A DNA stretch of 64,000 nucleotides from Halobacillus sp. Marseille-P3879 (GTDB lineage Bacteria; Bacillota; Bacilli; Bacillales; Halobacillaceae): positions 1-64,000 of the forward strand of contig NZ_OESS01000004.1 in NCBI RefSeq assembly GCF_900240285.1. Reading direction: 5' to 3'. The notes below the pieces were generated by a model, which was not told the origin of the DNA, did no database searches, and worked only from the letters and a program-made list of their open reading frames with translations. Below, in pieces: positions 8,155 to 17,993 of the stretch; the stretch's first letter is position 1; the number at the start of each line of letters is the position of its first letter. The translations under genes were made by a program, and so were the position numbers.

Positions 8155-8556
8155 CTAACGGAGCCATTTGACCACCTTTATTTCAGTGCCTTGTCCAAGG
8201 TCAGAGTGTATATCAAACTCATCCATAAGCCTTTTAACGCCCGGAAGGCCGGCACCAAGACCTCCAGACGTAGAGAAACCATCTTCCATGACTTGGCTGA
8301 GCTCTTCGATTCCAGGCCCATCATCTACGGCTACAATACTAATACCTTTTTGATTCATGTCGTCCAATGCTTCAAAGCAAATCTTACCTGTCCCAGCATA
8401 TAAATAAATATTTCTTGCTAATTCTGATATTGCCGTGGCAATGCGGGCCTGGTCGACTGTTCCAAAACCGATCTTTCTGGCCACATCACGACCGAGCTGC
8501 CGCGCTCCGACAATATCCCATTCTTTTTTAATATTGACACAGGATTGAAATTCCAT
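8155..8556 (-). CDS. rsbT: Serine kinase RsbT
   Basis: 133 residues, matching the usual length. GHKL motifs are clear: AISELARNIYLYAG, VAVDDGPGI, STSGGLGAGLPGVKRLMDEF. RsbT is held in the stressosome, phosphorylates RsbS and RsbR on stress, and then leaves to activate RsbU. I took the ATG at 8556, seven bases after GGAGG; the GTG at 8562 is too close to that site. The binding site lies inside the last codons of rsbS, so the pair is coupled. Confidence 0.95.
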   Translation of the reverse strand: MEFQSCVNIKKEWDIVGARQLGRDVARKIGFGTVDQARIATAISELARNIYLYAGTGKICFEALDDMNQKGISIVAVDDGPGIEELSQVMEDGFSTSGGLGAGLPGVKRLMDEFDIHSDLGQGTEIKVVKWLR

Positions 8557-8558
8557 AA

Positions 8559-8915
8559 TCACTCCTCCAATTCCTGGCGAAGTTTGATCAACCCTTGTTC
8601 TAAATCTAGTGCAGTTGGAACTTCCTGCAAGTGAATTCCGAGGTCAATAAGGGTCATAGCAACAGCTGGCTGGATGCCTGTTAAGACCACTTTTGCCCCC
8701 ATTAAATCAGACATCGTCACTACATCCCCAAGAACTTTTGCAATAAAGGAATCTATAATATCAACGGAAGTCAGATCAATGACAACACCAGTAGCTCCAC
8801 TTTCATGAATTTTACTTAAGAGGTCCTCTTGAAATTGAATCGCTGTTTGATCGTCTAAATCGATTTGAATGGAGATGAGCAGGTAGTTATGAAGCTTTAA
8901 AATAGGTATTCTCAT
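8559..8915 (-). CDS. rsbS: Stressosome scaffold protein RsbS
   Basis: A single STAS domain of 118 residues. [18 protein letters not shown] holds Ser56, in the position of the residue phosphorylated by RsbT in B. subtilis. RsbS builds the stressosome core together with RsbR paralogues. It starts seven bases from the rsbRA stop. Confidence 0.95.
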   Translation of the reverse strand: MRIPILKLHNYLLISIQIDLDDQTAIQFQEDLLSKIHESGATGVVIDLTSVDIIDSFIAKVLGDVVTMSDLMGAKVVLTGIQPAVAMTLIDLGIHLQEVPTALDLEQGLIKLRQELEE

Positions 8916-8922
8916 TTTTTCA

Positions 8923-9792
8923 TCACTCCCTATTTAGAGAATCAATTAGTTTTTCTATATCTTCATCTTTTGATTGAACTTCTTCAATGGTCCGGTTTGT
9001 CAACTCAAGCGCAGACTGGAATCCTTTCCTCAGTGAGCTCTTAGTAGGGAATTTGCTTAAATCGATACCTAAGTTAACAATCGTTTGAGCAATCTCAGGA
9101 CGGATTCCCACGAGAATACAACGTGAGCCTATTAAACGAACCGCCTCAGCCGCTTGGATAATATGGTGTGCAACCATCGTATCGACAACAGGTACGCCTG
9201 TAATGTCAATCAGTACGACTTCTGCATTATGCTTGATCACACCATCCAGCAGGTTTTCCATAATTAATTTAGCTCTTTCCGTGTCAATTGTTCCAATTAA
9301 CGGCATGATTGTAATGTTCTCCATAACAGGAATAAGTGGGGCGGACAGTTCCTGAAGCGCCACTCTCTGCAATGAAACGATATTTTCCCAGCTTCCGGAG
9401 TATTCATTCACGAGCTTGTTAATAACAGGGTCAACCCAGTTGTCTACTTCTCTAAGAACTTCTGCGAAATAATCGGAATCGACTTTCTCAGATTGACGCA
9501 GAATGTATTCCGAGGTCACACGACGGAAGACTTGCATCCCATCTGTTAAATAACTGAGCGGCCAGCCTAAATTAATCAGTCTTTCCGAGAATTCAGTAAT
9601 ATCATTCGCGAGGCCGGATTTCTCAATGCTCGAAAAGATCACATTCACGAATTCGCGATTCGTGCTGTCAAACAGCTCGTCTGATATAGCTGCTGTATAG
9701 TCGCTTGACTTCTTTCTATTGACGTCTTCCAACCACATTTTCACAATATCGTCGCTATGCTCAATTACAATATCTTTCAACTTCTGATCCAT
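8923..9792 (-). CDS. rsbRA: Stressosome protein RsbRA
   Basis: 289 residues. The first ~145 form the non-heme globin-like sensor domain, and the C-terminal STAS domain (about 160-275) has the conserved phospho-threonine regions [15 protein letters not shown] and [15 protein letters not shown]. RsbR forms the outward turrets of the stressosome. A CGGAGG site lies eight bases before the ATG. It is the only RsbR paralogue in this window; others are usually encoded elsewhere. Confidence 0.95.
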   Translation of the reverse strand: MDQKLKDIVIEHSDDIVKMWLEDVNRKKSSDYTAAISDELFDSTNREFVNVIFSSIEKSGLANDITEFSERLINLGWPLSYLTDGMQVFRRVTSEYILRQSEKVDSDYFAEVLREVDNWVDPVINKLVNEYSGSWENIVSLQRVALQELSAPLIPVMENITIMPLIGTIDTERAKLIMENLLDGVIKHNAEVVLIDITGVPVVDTMVAHHIIQAAEAVRLIGSRCILVGIRPEIAQTIVNLGIDLSKFPTKSSLRKGFQSALELTNRTIEEVQSKDEDIEKLIDSLNRE

Positions 9793-9912
9793 AAAATATA
9801 CCTCCGAATTATACTATCATCTCTTCTATAAGAAAGATTGAATCACGTTCTAATCGCTATATAAAAATAATGTTATCAAAAATATCGCGCTAAATATACT
9901 AATTAACATTAT

Positions 9913-9940
9913 TTTATACTTTTTTTAGTTGTGACGCCAA
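9913..9940 (-). promoter_or_regulatory. Possible SigmaA promoter of rsbRA
   Basis: TTGGCG (9935-9940), 16 bases and TATAAA (9913-9918) read on the minus strand. A strong terminator follows mazF, so rsbRA should have its own promoter in this 180-base gap. The -35 match is modest. Confidence 0.35.
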
Positions 9941-9972
9941 TCTTATCAGGCAAATTTAAAGTTTATGAAACA

Positions 9973-10007
9973 AAAATAAAGCTGCCTGTAACAGACAGCT
10001 TTATTTT
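9973..10007 (-). terminator. Strong intrinsic terminator after mazF
   Basis: A 16-base stem with one G-U pair (AAAATAAAGCTGCCTG / CAGACAGCTTTATTTT) around TAA, ending in A/T-rich arms. It begins inside the mazF stop codon and separates mazEF from the rsb operon. Confidence 0.85.
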
Positions 10008-10356
10008 AAAAATCAATTAGACCCAGACTAATTTGCAAGGCTTCATTCACCTGATTCATCATAGGGTCATCCAGTTGAGTAATTTTGTCGGTCAAACGCT
10101 GTTTATCAATCGTTCTGATTTGTTCCAACAGAATAACAGAATTTCTTTCGAAACCATATTTCTCGGCATCAATTTCTACATGAGTAGGTAGTTTGGCTTT
10201 TTGTATTTGCGCGGTAATCGCGGCGATAATTACTGTGGGGCTGAAACGATTCCCGATATCGTTTTGAAGAATGAGTACAGGGCGGACACCACCCTGCTCA
10301 GATCCTACAACTGGGGACAAATCAGCGAAATAAACATCTCCTCGTTTGACTATCAC
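10006..10356 (-). CDS. mazF: Endoribonuclease MazF (NdoA), toxin
   Basis: 116 residues, the length I recall for B. subtilis NdoA/Endo[20 protein letters not shown] and [11 protein letters not shown] are the family signature with the catalytic arginine and serine regions. It cleaves mRNA at specific short sequences (UACAU in B. subtilis). I chose the GTG at 10356 (M-I-V-K-R-G), which has GGGGTG eight bases before it; a GTG at 10365 overlaps the mazE stop. It is encoded with its antitoxin between alr and rsbRA, as in B. subtilis. Confidence 0.96.
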   Translation of the reverse strand: MIVKRGDVYFADLSPVVGSEQGGVRPVLILQNDIGNRFSPTVIIAAITAQIQKAKLPTHVEIDAEKYGFERNSVILLEQIRTIDKQRLTDKITQLDDPMMNQVNEALQISLGLIDF

Positions 10357-10361
10357 CGACT

Positions 10362-10643
10362 TCACACCCCGCTCACTAGTTGCTCCAGGGTGTGATCTGC
10401 CTCCTCTTCGGCCTGAAACGCTTCTGAAGCGATATTAAGATTGATTTTCGCCATTTCCATATAACCTCGGCGCATTGACTCTCTTACGTGCCGTTGTTTT
10501 TCTTCACGCAAATACATTTTCGTAGCTTTACACATAAAATCGCTCCGATCACTGTTTTCGAGTTGAACCTGTCCATCTACTTCAACCAGTAGGTTATCCG
10601 GAATCCGAATTACAATCTCTCGCATGTTGTCGGACACATCCAT
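10362..10643 (-). CDS. mazE: Antitoxin MazE (NdoAI)
   Basis: 93 residues, the length of B. subtilis NdoAI. It is a ribbon-helix-helix protein ([14 protein letters not shown] at the N-terminus), and its C-terminal part [14 protein letters not shown] is the segment that binds MazF. The ATG at 10643 follows GGTGGAGGTGT; a GTG six bases further on is possible. A longer reading to 10694 would start almost at the transcription start and has no ribosome-binding site. It ends five bases before the mazF start. Confidence 0.94.
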   Translation of the reverse strand: MDVSDNMREIVIRIPDNLLVEVDGQVQLENSDRSDFMCKATKMYLREEKQRHVRESMRRGYMEMAKINLNIASEAFQAEEEADHTLEQLVSGV

Positions 10644-10698
10644 ACACCTCCACCATCTTTTACCCAAAAAGAAACCAGTCGTATAAAATTCCAATTTA

Positions 10699-10727
10699 AT
10701 CTTATCATTCGCCCGTGTCTATTGCAA
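10699..10727 (-). promoter_or_regulatory. SigmaA promoter of mazE-mazF
   Basis: TTGCAA (10722-10727), a 17-base spacer and TAAGAT (10699-10704) on the minus strand, about 55 bases before the mazE start. Confidence 0.6.
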
Positions 10728-10795
10728 AGGAGTCTTAGGTTTTTTTCGTGAAAGATGTAGCGTGACGCAGGATTTTTTCAGCGGTATATCTTTTT

Positions 10796-11962
10796 TTATA
10801 ATAACCTTAAAGAATTCTCTACTTCTACAATATGCCCGTTTTTCACATACATGCGCGGGACTCGATAACTTATTGTACATGGGATTTCATAATTAATCGT
10901 TTCGAGATGTTCAGCTACATCGTCCATGTGCACTTCTGCTTCTTTCTGCTTGCCAATTAATGTAACCTTACTTCCTATAGAATATTCCTGATCCAGACGA
11001 ATCATGAATTGGTCCATACATATTCTTCCGACAATCGGTTGTCTTTTACCGTCAACTAGTACTTCAAAGCCTTGAAGCTTGCGGATCCAACCGTCTGCAT
11101 AACCAACAGGGACAGTGCCGATCCACTCCTCACTCGTAGTCGTATAGGTTGCTCCATAGCTGAGGGATTCGCCTGTCTGTACTTTTTTTACATGGACCAG
11201 CTGACTGTGCAGTGAGAAAGCCGGTCTCAGTTCAATCGGTCTTTCTTTTTTCACGTCACTTGAAGGATACAGACCATACATGCTGATTCCAAAACGGACA
11301 AACTGCTTCATCCGGTCCGGGAAACGCATGCTTGCCGCACTGTTACCTGAATGAATAGCTACACCTTCTTGCCCCGCTTTCTCAAAGTGAAGCAATAGTT
11401 CCTCAAGCCTCCGCTCTTGCTCCAGGAAGTAGGAGGTCTCCTCTTCATCAGCGGTAGCGAAATGGGTAAAAATCGCATCGAGCTCAAAGTACTGTTCTTT
11501 ATTTATCTCTGCGAGAACTCCATCCATCTCTTCTGTAGTCCGGATACCAATGCGACCCATTCCTGTATCCCATTTCATATGGATTTTGAGCGGATTTTTC
11601 AGTTTCTCTGTCTCTACCTGCTCAAACCACTCTTTCTGAAAAGCTGTGACTGCAACGTCATACTCAGAAGCAATCACTGCATCTTCCGGCCGAATCCACC
11701 CCATCACTAGTACCGGAGCTGTTATGCCCGACTTTCGGAGTCTGATGGCTTCATCCAAAAGGTTAACGGCAATACGGTCGGCACCTGATTCCAGTGCCTG
11801 CTCCGCAACCTGAATGTCACCGTGACCATATCCATTGGCCTTTACGACCGCGTAAATTCCCGTTTCTTCCTTTAATCGTCTGCGAAGTTCTTTTATATTA
11901 AAATCTATATTTGATAAGTTAACTTCTGCCCATGTATCTCGGTAATACGGCTCCTGTGACAC
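10796..11962 (-). CDS. alr: Alanine racemase
   Basis: 388 residues. YAVVKANGYGHGD holds the PLP lysine near the N-terminus, and SYGATYTT and GISMYGLYPS mark the C-terminal domain with the catalytic tyrosine. The enzyme makes D-alanine for peptidoglycan in the cytoplasm. I chose the GTG at 11962, eight bases after AAGGAG, which gives the normal length and the conserved YYRDTWAEVNL start; an upstream ATG at 12046 adds 28 residues unlike the family. It precedes mazEF as in B. subtilis. Confidence 0.95.
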   Translation of the reverse strand: MSQEPYYRDTWAEVNLSNIDFNIKELRRRLKEETGIYAVVKANGYGHGDIQVAEQALESGADRIAVNLLDEAIRLRKSGITAPVLVMGWIRPEDAVIASEYDVAVTAFQKEWFEQVETEKLKNPLKIHMKWDTGMGRIGIRTTEEMDGVLAEINKEQYFELDAIFTHFATADEEETSYFLEQERRLEELLLHFEKAGQEGVAIHSGNSAASMRFPDRMKQFVRFGISMYGLYPSSDVKKERPIELRPAFSLHSQLVHVKKVQTGESLSYGATYTTTSEEWIGTVPVGYADGWIRKLQGFEVLVDGKRQPIVGRICMDQFMIRLDQEYSIGSKVTLIGKQKEAEVHMDDVAEHLETINYEIPCTISYRVPRMYVKNGHIVEVENSLRLL

Positions 11963-12057
11963 AACCAGCACTCCTTCTCCATCTTCATTCAATATCTTTC
12001 TATTATTGAATGCACGAAGAAGCGTGTCAACTTTCTTATAAAACACAATTAAGGACT

Positions 12058-12103
12058 AAAATAAAAGCAGACCGTTAAGCCTGCCCGAGGTCGTGCTTTA
12101 TTT
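12058..12103 (-). terminator. Terminator of the DUF4367 lipoprotein gene
   Basis: Arms AAATAAAAGCAGACC and GGTCGTGCTTTATTT form a long A/T- and GC-mixed stem just past the stop codon, with T residues on the minus-strand side. Confidence 0.7.
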
Positions 12104-13123
12104 CTCTGAATAACTATTAATTGAATTGGCTACAGCAACCATTTCATCCTGGGTTAATTCACTGCTGGCCAGATGATACGTTGTTGAATCATTGCTCCAT
12201 TCCAGCTTTTGTTCAGAAAGCGCTCCTACTAATCCACTTGAAAGTTGAACGAGTTCACCGTTTACTTCAATAGATTGTCTTGCGCTTGCTGGTTGAGTCG
12301 TCGCAGCTTCCTGAATAATGGTGAAGTCTTTTTCACCCTTATAGGTCATAATAACCCTTGTACCGTTGTCCGTCTCTACCTCCTGCTTGTCCCATAGACT
12401 GGCGCCCAGAGTCTCTTCAGGATACAATACTTCAGGGTCAGCCGGCTGCTCATCCGGAGCGTTTACCGGAACATCGTCAGAAGAACTCATAGCCATATTC
12501 TGGTCGACGTCAAAGTCTTCTTCTTTAAACGTATCATCACTAGAGAAATTAGAGAATTGCACTTCTACCATCGCTGTCATGTCCTGGTCGAATACTTTCA
12601 CCATTACAGGGGTGTACGATTTTTTATCAAAATAAATTTCCTGATAAGGCAGCGACTGGTTGTTCTGATAATTGGTCTTTGTCTTAAAGACGTAGTGATT
12701 ATCCGTAGCATTAAACTCTGTCTCTGAATCGGCTTTAATGTCCTTAATTAAAGAATTAAACAGGTAAGGCTGGCTCGTGTTCTCCGGCCAGTCGCTCTGG
12801 AACTTAAAGCTCTTGTTTAGTGCCGGGGTCAAAACAAAAACACCACTGTCGTTCTTTAAGATGATCTGGCTTCCCTTCTCATCTCGATCATTCTCAAGCT
12901 CCACTTTATAGAAATCTTTCTTCTTATGGGAAATTTGAATGTGGTATTTCTGCTCTTCTTTTCCTGTTTTCATCGTCATGCTGGCATCTGTCTTATACCC
13001 CTTCATTTCACTTTCCTGCTCTTCAAGTTTCTTTACGACATCCTCTTTTGACTGTTCTCCGCATGCTGATAGAACAAGGGTAAGAGCCATAGCCACAAAG
13101 AAAAGGATTGTAAAACGTCTCAT
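12098..13123 (-). CDS. LolA-like / DUF4367 lipoprotein (YdcC family)
   Basis: 341 residues with a lipoprotein signal peptide; the lipobox is LSAC with Cys21. The body resembles the outer-membrane-lipoprotein-carrier fold seen in B. subtilis YdcC (central residues 60-220, including KKSYTPVMVKVFD), followed by an acidic linker (about 210-240) and a C-terminal DUF4367-type domain ending in SSELTQDEMVAVANS. YdcC of B. subtilis is a sporulation-related lipoprotein of unclear role. It sits directly before alr as in B. subtilis. The ATG follows AAAGGAG at 12 bases; a TTG four codons upstream is too close to that site. Confidence 0.85.
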   Translation of the reverse strand: MRRFTILFFVAMALTLVLSACGEQSKEDVVKKLEEQESEMKGYKTDASMTMKTGKEEQKYHIQISHKKKDFYKVELENDRDEKGSQIILKNDSGVFVLTPALNKSFKFQSDWPENTSQPYLFNSLIKDIKADSETEFNATDNHYVFKTKTNYQNNQSLPYQEIYFDKKSYTPVMVKVFDQDMTAMVEVQFSNFSSDDTFKEEDFDVDQNMAMSSSDDVPVNAPDEQPADPEVLYPEETLGASLWDKQEVETDNGTRVIMTYKGEKDFTIIQEAATTQPASARQSIEVNGELVQLSSGLVGALSEQKLEWSNDSTTYHLASSELTQDEMVAVANSINSYSEK

Positions 13124-13173
13124 CTGTAGTTTCAACTCCTTTGTCTCTTCCTGAAGGACAAAGGGAACGTAAA

Positions 13174-14697
13174 TTACTTGGAAGAAGAAAATGTACGAAA
13201 GGTTTCTGCTAAACCATCTATGAGATCTGTCGCTAATAAGTCAAACGTTGAGTGGTTATAGGCCGTCAAACGTTCTGCCGTCTTCCCATGAACCATGCAA
13301 CCATTAGCCAGCGCGTCAAACACCGAATCTGATTGAAGAACCATGGCAAGCAGGATACCCGAGAGAGCATCACCACTCCCTCCTTTGGCCAGCCCTTCAT
13401 TTCCGGAAGTTTCCACTCGCTGTTCCCCCTGAGGAGTAGTAATAATAGTCGATGGTCCTTTGAGAACAACGTAGACACCGTTTGCTTTTGCAAATTCACG
13501 GGTTATCGCAAATGGAGAATCCAATATCTCCGCGATGGAACGTTCGGTCAGATGAGCAAATTCACCAGGATGCGGGGTAAGGATAACAGGATGAGGGTAA
13601 TCCCTGCACCTGTTCAGCCGTTCTTTCACATGATAGAGACCGTCAGCGTCAATAACAAGCGGCCCTTCGGCATGAGTGAACAGTTCATCCATTTGAACAG
13701 AGAATCGCTCACTCCTTCCTAAGCCCATTCCGACAGCAGCACCATCATATGCAGACCAGTCCACCCTTTTCCAATCGTTAATAACGCCCTCTCTCTCTTC
13801 CAAAGGATGAAACATCGCTTCTTGAAGGTACGGGGCAATCATAGGTATTGCACTCCTCGACGTCGCAATCGTCAACAGGCCGATTCCACTTCGTAAAGCC
13901 GCTCTGGCCGTCATAGCGATCGAACCCGGCATAGAAAAGGACCCTCCAATGACAATTCCTTTTCCATGACTGCCTTTGTGGGAATCGCCAGTCCGCTGAG
14001 GGAATGTCTGCCCGGCGTCTTCCTGCTGCCACCATTCCCTCCCCGGGTCTTTAACGAGATGATTTGGGAGGCCGATTTCCACCGTATTCCACTCTCCATA
14101 ATAAGGGCTTGTCGATTGCAGAAAAGCGCTCATTTTTGGAGCTTCCAGGACGCACGTGTAGTCTGCACGCACCCCGTTAAAATTCTTCGTTCCTTCATCT
14201 GCCGGGACACCGCTCGGGATGTCGACTGAAATGGTATAAACCGGTTGCTTGTTGAGGATTTCCACGACTTGGTCTAATGGGGGACGGAGCGGTCCCTGCA
14301 CTCCAATCCCTAAAATCGCGTCAATCACAACGTCAGCCTGCTTGATCGACTGCTCTAAGGAAGCTGTGTCCTCCATAACATAGAGCTCGTACCCTGAATT
14401 TAAATACATCTTCTTATGAGAAAGGGCATCACCTTTTACTTTTTCATCGGGAACGACCTGCCATGCCTCGACCCGACAGCCTCTGTTCCGCAGCGTCCGG
14501 GCAATAACAAACCCATCTCCCCCGTTATTCCCACCTCCAATCAGAACTGTAATCTTCTGGTCGGCCGAAACTTTCTTTTTCACATCCTCACAAATCGCTC
14601 GTCCAGCATTCTCCATCAGCGTAACGCCGCTTACTCCAACTGTTTGAATAGCAACTTGATCTCTTTCATACATTTCTTGTGCGGTCACAATATCCAT
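13174..14697 (-). CDS. nnrDE: Bifunctional NAD(P)H-hydrate epimerase / ADP-dependent dehydratase
   Basis: 507 residues with two domains. The N-terminal epimerase (1-~215) has GGGNNGGDGFVIAR. The C-terminal kinase-fold dehydratase (~230-500) has HKGSHGKGIVIGG, LTPHPGEFAHLT and the ATP/ADP site GGSGDALSGIL. It repairs NADH and NADPH hydrates (R and S forms) back to the cofactor. B. subtilis keeps the two activities in separate genes. It lies between acpS and the lipoprotein gene, all on one strand. Confidence 0.94.
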   Translation of the reverse strand: MDIVTAQEMYERDQVAIQTVGVSGVTLMENAGRAICEDVKKKVSADQKITVLIGGGNNGGDGFVIARTLRNRGCRVEAWQVVPDEKVKGDALSHKKMYLNSGYELYVMEDTASLEQSIKQADVVIDAILGIGVQGPLRPPLDQVVEILNKQPVYTISVDIPSGVPADEGTKNFNGVRADYTCVLEAPKMSAFLQSTSPYYGEWNTVEIGLPNHLVKDPGREWWQQEDAGQTFPQRTGDSHKGSHGKGIVIGGSFSMPGSIAMTARAALRSGIGLLTIATSRSAIPMIAPYLQEAMFHPLEEREGVINDWKRVDWSAYDGAAVGMGLGRSERFSVQMDELFTHAEGPLVIDADGLYHVKERLNRCRDYPHPVILTPHPGEFAHLTERSIAEILDSPFAITREFAKANGVYVVLKGPSTIITTPQGEQRVETSGNEGLAKGGSGDALSGILLAMVLQSDSVFDALANGCMVHGKTAERLTAYNHSTFDLLATDLIDGLAETFRTFSSSK

Positions 14698-14753
14698 TCG
14701 TTCCCTCCTACCCGCATTACCATGCTATGACTAAATCTATGTAAATATGTCCA

Positions 14754-15110
14754 CTACCGTTCTTCTAGAATTACCTGAGCTACTGCATACTGTTCACTGT
14801 GGGTAATAGCGACCCAAATAGAAAGCCCGGAATATGCGGCTGCCTTTATGTAAGGGGCACCATTTTCCCCGGGCAGAACCTCAATATCCTGAAAACTTAA
14901 CGTACCTATACCCGTTCCTGCCGCTTTAGCAAACGCTTCTTTGGCTGCAAATCTTCCTGCCAGAAATTCTATTTTCCGGTGTTCATTCAATTGTTCGTAG
15001 CGGCCGTGTTCTTCTTTAGTTAATATTCGTTGAACAAAACGATCATTACGCTTTATACTTTGTTTAATACGATCTAGTTCTATCAGATCAATTCCAATCC
15101 CTTTAATCAT
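14754..15110 (-). CDS. acpS: Holo-[acyl-carrier-protein] synthase AcpS
   Basis: 118 residues. GIGIDLIELDRI holds the metal-binding aspartate and FLAGRFAAKEAFAKAAG is the second 4'-phosphopantetheinyl transferase motif. It transfers phosphopantetheine from CoA to ACP for fatty acid synthesis. The ATG at 15110 lies seven bases after AAGGAAG; the ATG two codons upstream abuts that site. It is divergent from the rhomboid gene, as acpS and ydcA are in B. subtilis. Confidence 0.96.
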   Translation of the reverse strand: MIKGIGIDLIELDRIKQSIKRNDRFVQRILTKEEHGRYEQLNEHRKIEFLAGRFAAKEAFAKAAGTGIGTLSFQDIEVLPGENGAPYIKAAAYSGLSIWVAITHSEQYAVAQVILEER

Positions 15111-15229
15111 AGTCATCTTCCTTTACATTTTTCATTAGTATACCCGATCTTTTCTCTGGTCAAAAAGCATACTCATTTTGAAAATGGCTTATATTGATTA
15201 ATAACCCTTTAAATGAAGGAGCACACGCG

Positions 15230-15991
15230 ATGTTTGTCCGAACAGAAAGCTTTCAAGAATTTATTAAATTTTACCCCATTGTATCGGGACTTGTAGCTAT
15301 CCATTTATTGCTATGGCTTTGTATTGATGTGCTGCAGTTCCCTTTTGCCATGCAGATTTTACGAGAAGGCATAGGAAATAATTATTTAGTCGGCCAGGGT
15401 GAGTACTGGCGGCTGGTAACGCCTATTTTTCTACATGGCGGCTTCGCGCACGCCTTATTTAATTCGTTCTCTCTTGTTTTGTTTGGTCCGGCACTGGAAC
15501 AGATGCTGGGAAAAGCTAAGTTTATCCTCATGTATCTCACAGCAGGTATAGCCGGAAACATTGGAACGTATTTAATGTCCCCGGACGCTTTCTATCAGCA
15601 CCTGGGTGCTTCAGGTTCAATCTTTGGGATCTTCGGGGTTTATTTGTTTATGGTGTTGTACCGTAAATCACTCATTGGCTATGCCAACACTCAAATTATC
15701 ATGGTGATTTTTGTGCTTGGCCTGCTAATGACCTTTTCCCGCCCTGGTATTAATATTTGGGCGCATTTATTCGGATTGATCGGCGGGTTTGCTGTTGCTC
15801 CTCCGCTTCTTAAGAAGGCGCGCCCTTTTTCCATCTGGCAAAATCGGGCCAAGTTCGCTAAACAGGATCAAAACGACATCGGATTTAATCCCAACCGCTG
15901 GAATAAACGTTCAAACAGTACTTGGAAGAAGTATGGTAAATATATTCTTTGGGGCATTATTATCTTTCTAGTTCTGCTTGCTTTTATTTAG
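15230..15991 (+). CDS. Rhomboid family intramembrane serine protease (YdcA-like)
   Basis: 253 residues with about six transmembrane helices. The catalytic serine is in GASGSIFGIFG and the histidine in WAHLFGLIGGF; the HGGFAHALFNSFS loop is the conserved oxyanion region. It cuts membrane proteins within the bilayer; substrates are unknown. A GAAGGAG site eight bases ahead fixes the ATG at 15230. A basic cytoplasmic tail ends in a last helix. Confidence 0.93.
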   Translation: MFVRTESFQEFIKFYPIVSGLVAIHLLLWLCIDVLQFPFAMQILREGIGNNYLVGQGEYWRLVTPIFLHGGFAHALFNSFSLVLFGPALEQMLGKAKFILMYLTAGIAGNIGTYLMSPDAFYQHLGASGSIFGIFGVYLFMVLYRKSLIGYANTQIIMVIFVLGLLMTFSRPGINIWAHLFGLIGGFAVAPPLLKKARPFSIWQNRAKFAKQDQNDIGFNPNRWNKRSNSTWKKYGKYILWGIIIFLVLLAFI

Positions 15992-16304
15992 TGTTTTAAG
16001 CGTCAATAAGGTAACGCACACCCCGTGTTAGAGCTTTACAACCCTTCTTACGGAACAGCCTGAGCCCGATCTTTGCGATCGGGCTCAGGCTGTGTATAGG
16101 CATAGTTTCAATGGTTCCTCCATTAGAATTTTGAGAATAGGAGCAAGAAAAAAGCGCCGCTTTCCGAAGGATGTCGTCACTACTTCGCTCAATACAAGTT
16201 TTAAGAACTATCGAAGAAGGGTTTTAGAAAACAGCATGTCTCTTACATGGAAGGAATGGTCACACTTTCGAGATAGTAGTGAAGACTATGGTTTCTCAAC
16301 AATT
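15992..16304. other. Intergenic region between two near-identical hairpins
   Basis: No convincing gene. A perfect 17-base stem (16055-16093, loop TTTGC) follows the rhomboid gene with no T-run. About 210 bases on, a second hairpin (16305-16337) repeats its inner part, GCCCGATC/GATCGGGC. An 86-codon open frame between them has no ribosome-binding site and no recognisable motif, so I do not call it a gene. Confidence 0.5.
16055..16093 (+). repeat. Perfect 17-bp inverted repeat after the rhomboid gene
   Basis: ACAGCCTGAGCCCGATC pairs completely with its reverse complement around TTTGC. The GC-rich stem could stop transcription or protect the 3' end, but there is no T-run. Confidence 0.75.
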
Positions 16305-16337
16305 AAAGCCCGATCATTTGCGATCGGGCTTTTTTTA
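16305..16337 (+). terminator. Terminator between the rhomboid and cshA genes (bidirectional)
   Basis: AAAGCCCGATC and GATCGGGCTTT pair around ATTTGC, followed by T residues on the plus strand and A-rich on the other side. It lies just past the cshA stop, so it can serve cshA on the minus strand as well. Confidence 0.8.
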
Positions 16338-16344
16338 AAGTTAT

Positions 16345-17820
16345 TTATTTAGTGTTGTTTCGTCCTTTATTTTGAAAGCCTCGGTTGCCTTTCCCTTTAT
16401 AATTTCGGGATTTGTTGCCGTGCTTGTTGTAAGGGCGTTTTCCGTCTTTACGATAAGGCTTCTTGCCGCCGCCTTTTCCTTTGCTGCGCGATGCCCCTTT
16501 AACACTGATCGGCTGAACAGAAGATAAGCGGACAGGAACCTCACTACGTTCCTTCGTCATCATTTTCAACGCTGCAGCTATTAAATCAGAAGCATCATAC
16601 TGCTCTAATAGTTCACTGGCAGATTGCTGATACTTTTCCAGACCCTGGTGGCCTATGGTTTCAATCAGTTTCTCCACAGCAATTTGCTGCTGCCCGCGGC
16701 GTGCTTCATCAGATGATGGTACGCTGCGGCGTTCTACTTCCTTCTTCGTCAGCTTCTCAATTAAGTTAAGCTGCGCTTTTTCACGCGGTGTGACAAATGA
16801 AATGGACTTCCCTTTACGTCCCGCTCGTCCTGTGCGGCCGATACGGTGAACATAACTTTCAGGGTCCTGCGGGATATCAAAGTTATACACGTGAGAAACC
16901 TCTGAAATATCAAGCCCACGTGCCGCCACGTCAGTTGCAACAAGGATTTCGATACGGCCTTTTTTGAACTTATTAAGAACAGACATACGCTTGCCTTGTG
17001 TTAAGTCACCGTGAATTCCTTCCGCACGGAAACCGCGAGCCTGTAGGCCGTCAGATACTTCATCAACACGGCGCTTCGTACGACCGAAAACAATGGCTAA
17101 AGCAGGTGCATCAATATCCAATAAACGAGTTAACGTATCAAACTTGTGCTTTTCTGGAATTTCAATATAATATTGCTCAATATTTTCTACAGTCATTTCC
17201 TTCGCTTTTACTTTAACCTCTTCAGGCTGTTTCATAAGCTTCGTCGCGATATCGCGAATCTCTTTCGGCATAGTTGCAGAGAAAAGAAGGGTTTGACGAT
17301 GCTCCGGAAGAGATTTAAGAATATCACGAATATCATCAATAAAGCCCATGTTGAGCATTTCGTCAGCTTCATCCAACACAGCCGTGTGCACATTCTGAAG
17401 CTTAATCGTTTTACGGCGGATGTGGTCAAGCAGGCGTCCAGGCGTAGCTACCACAATGTGATTATCCTTTAACGCGCGTATTTGACGGTCCATGTTTGAG
17501 CCGCCGTAGATCGGCAGTGCACGCACGCCTTTATTTTTCCCAAGACGGTTGACTTCTTCTGCCACCTGAATGGCTAGTTCACGAGTAGGAGCAATAACAA
17601 GCCCCTGGACAGAACGAATGTCTTTATCGATTTTCTCGATCATCGGGATTCCAAAGGCCGCCGTTTTTCCTGTTCCTGTCTGCGCCTGACCGATAACGTC
17701 TTTGCCTTCCAACCCAAGTGGAATCGTCTGTTCCTGAATTGGGGTTGTTTCTTCAAATCCCATATAATCTAATGCTTTTAGTACGGGTGCTGATAAACCT
17801 AATGAATTAAATGTTGTCAC
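16345..17820 (-). CDS. cshA: DEAD-box ATP-dependent RNA helicase CshA
   Basis: 491 residues. The Q motif (GFEETTPIQ), Walker A (AQTGTGKT), DEAD ([13 protein letters not shown]), SAT (LFSATMP) and motif VI ([13 protein letters not shown]) are all intact. The last ~70 residues form a basic, glycine- and lysine-rich tail that binds RNA. CshA works in mRNA decay with RNase Y and in cold-stress ribosome assembly. I chose the GTG at 17820, which matches the family N-terminus (TTFNSLGLS) and follows AAAGGAG. The gene has a ~255-base leader with an attenuator-like hairpin. Confidence 0.94.
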   Translation of the reverse strand: MTTFNSLGLSAPVLKALDYMGFEETTPIQEQTIPLGLEGKDVIGQAQTGTGKTAAFGIPMIEKIDKDIRSVQGLVIAPTRELAIQVAEEVNRLGKNKGVRALPIYGGSNMDRQIRALKDNHIVVATPGRLLDHIRRKTIKLQNVHTAVLDEADEMLNMGFIDDIRDILKSLPEHRQTLLFSATMPKEIRDIATKLMKQPEEVKVKAKEMTVENIEQYYIEIPEKHKFDTLTRLLDIDAPALAIVFGRTKRRVDEVSDGLQARGFRAEGIHGDLTQGKRMSVLNKFKKGRIEILVATDVAARGLDISEVSHVYNFDIPQDPESYVHRIGRTGRAGRKGKSISFVTPREKAQLNLIEKLTKKEVERRSVPSSDEARRGQQQIAVEKLIETIGHQGLEKYQQSASELLEQYDASDLIAAALKMMTKERSEVPVRLSSVQPISVKGASRSKGKGGGKKPYRKDGKRPYNKHGNKSRNYKGKGNRGFQNKGRNNTK

Positions 17821-17993
17821 TATACTTTCATACTCCTTTTTTATATAAAGTGAAACCTCCACCTGCGTTCGCAGTGGCCAGTTAAAATATTACGCGTCTA
17901 ACCGTTTGAGGCTCGTCTTCCACTTTATTGCTTGAAGTATGATAAGCCTCTATGCTGTTAGACCCGAAATGTAGAATTTAGTTGTTACAACAA

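Noticed and set aside
13333-14229. Long frames opposite nnrDE
   Set aside because: They are shadows of a high-scoring gene with all catalytic motifs on the other strand.
16092-16352. An 86-codon frame after the rhomboid gene
   Set aside because: It starts inside one hairpin and ends in the next, with no ribosome-binding site and no motif.
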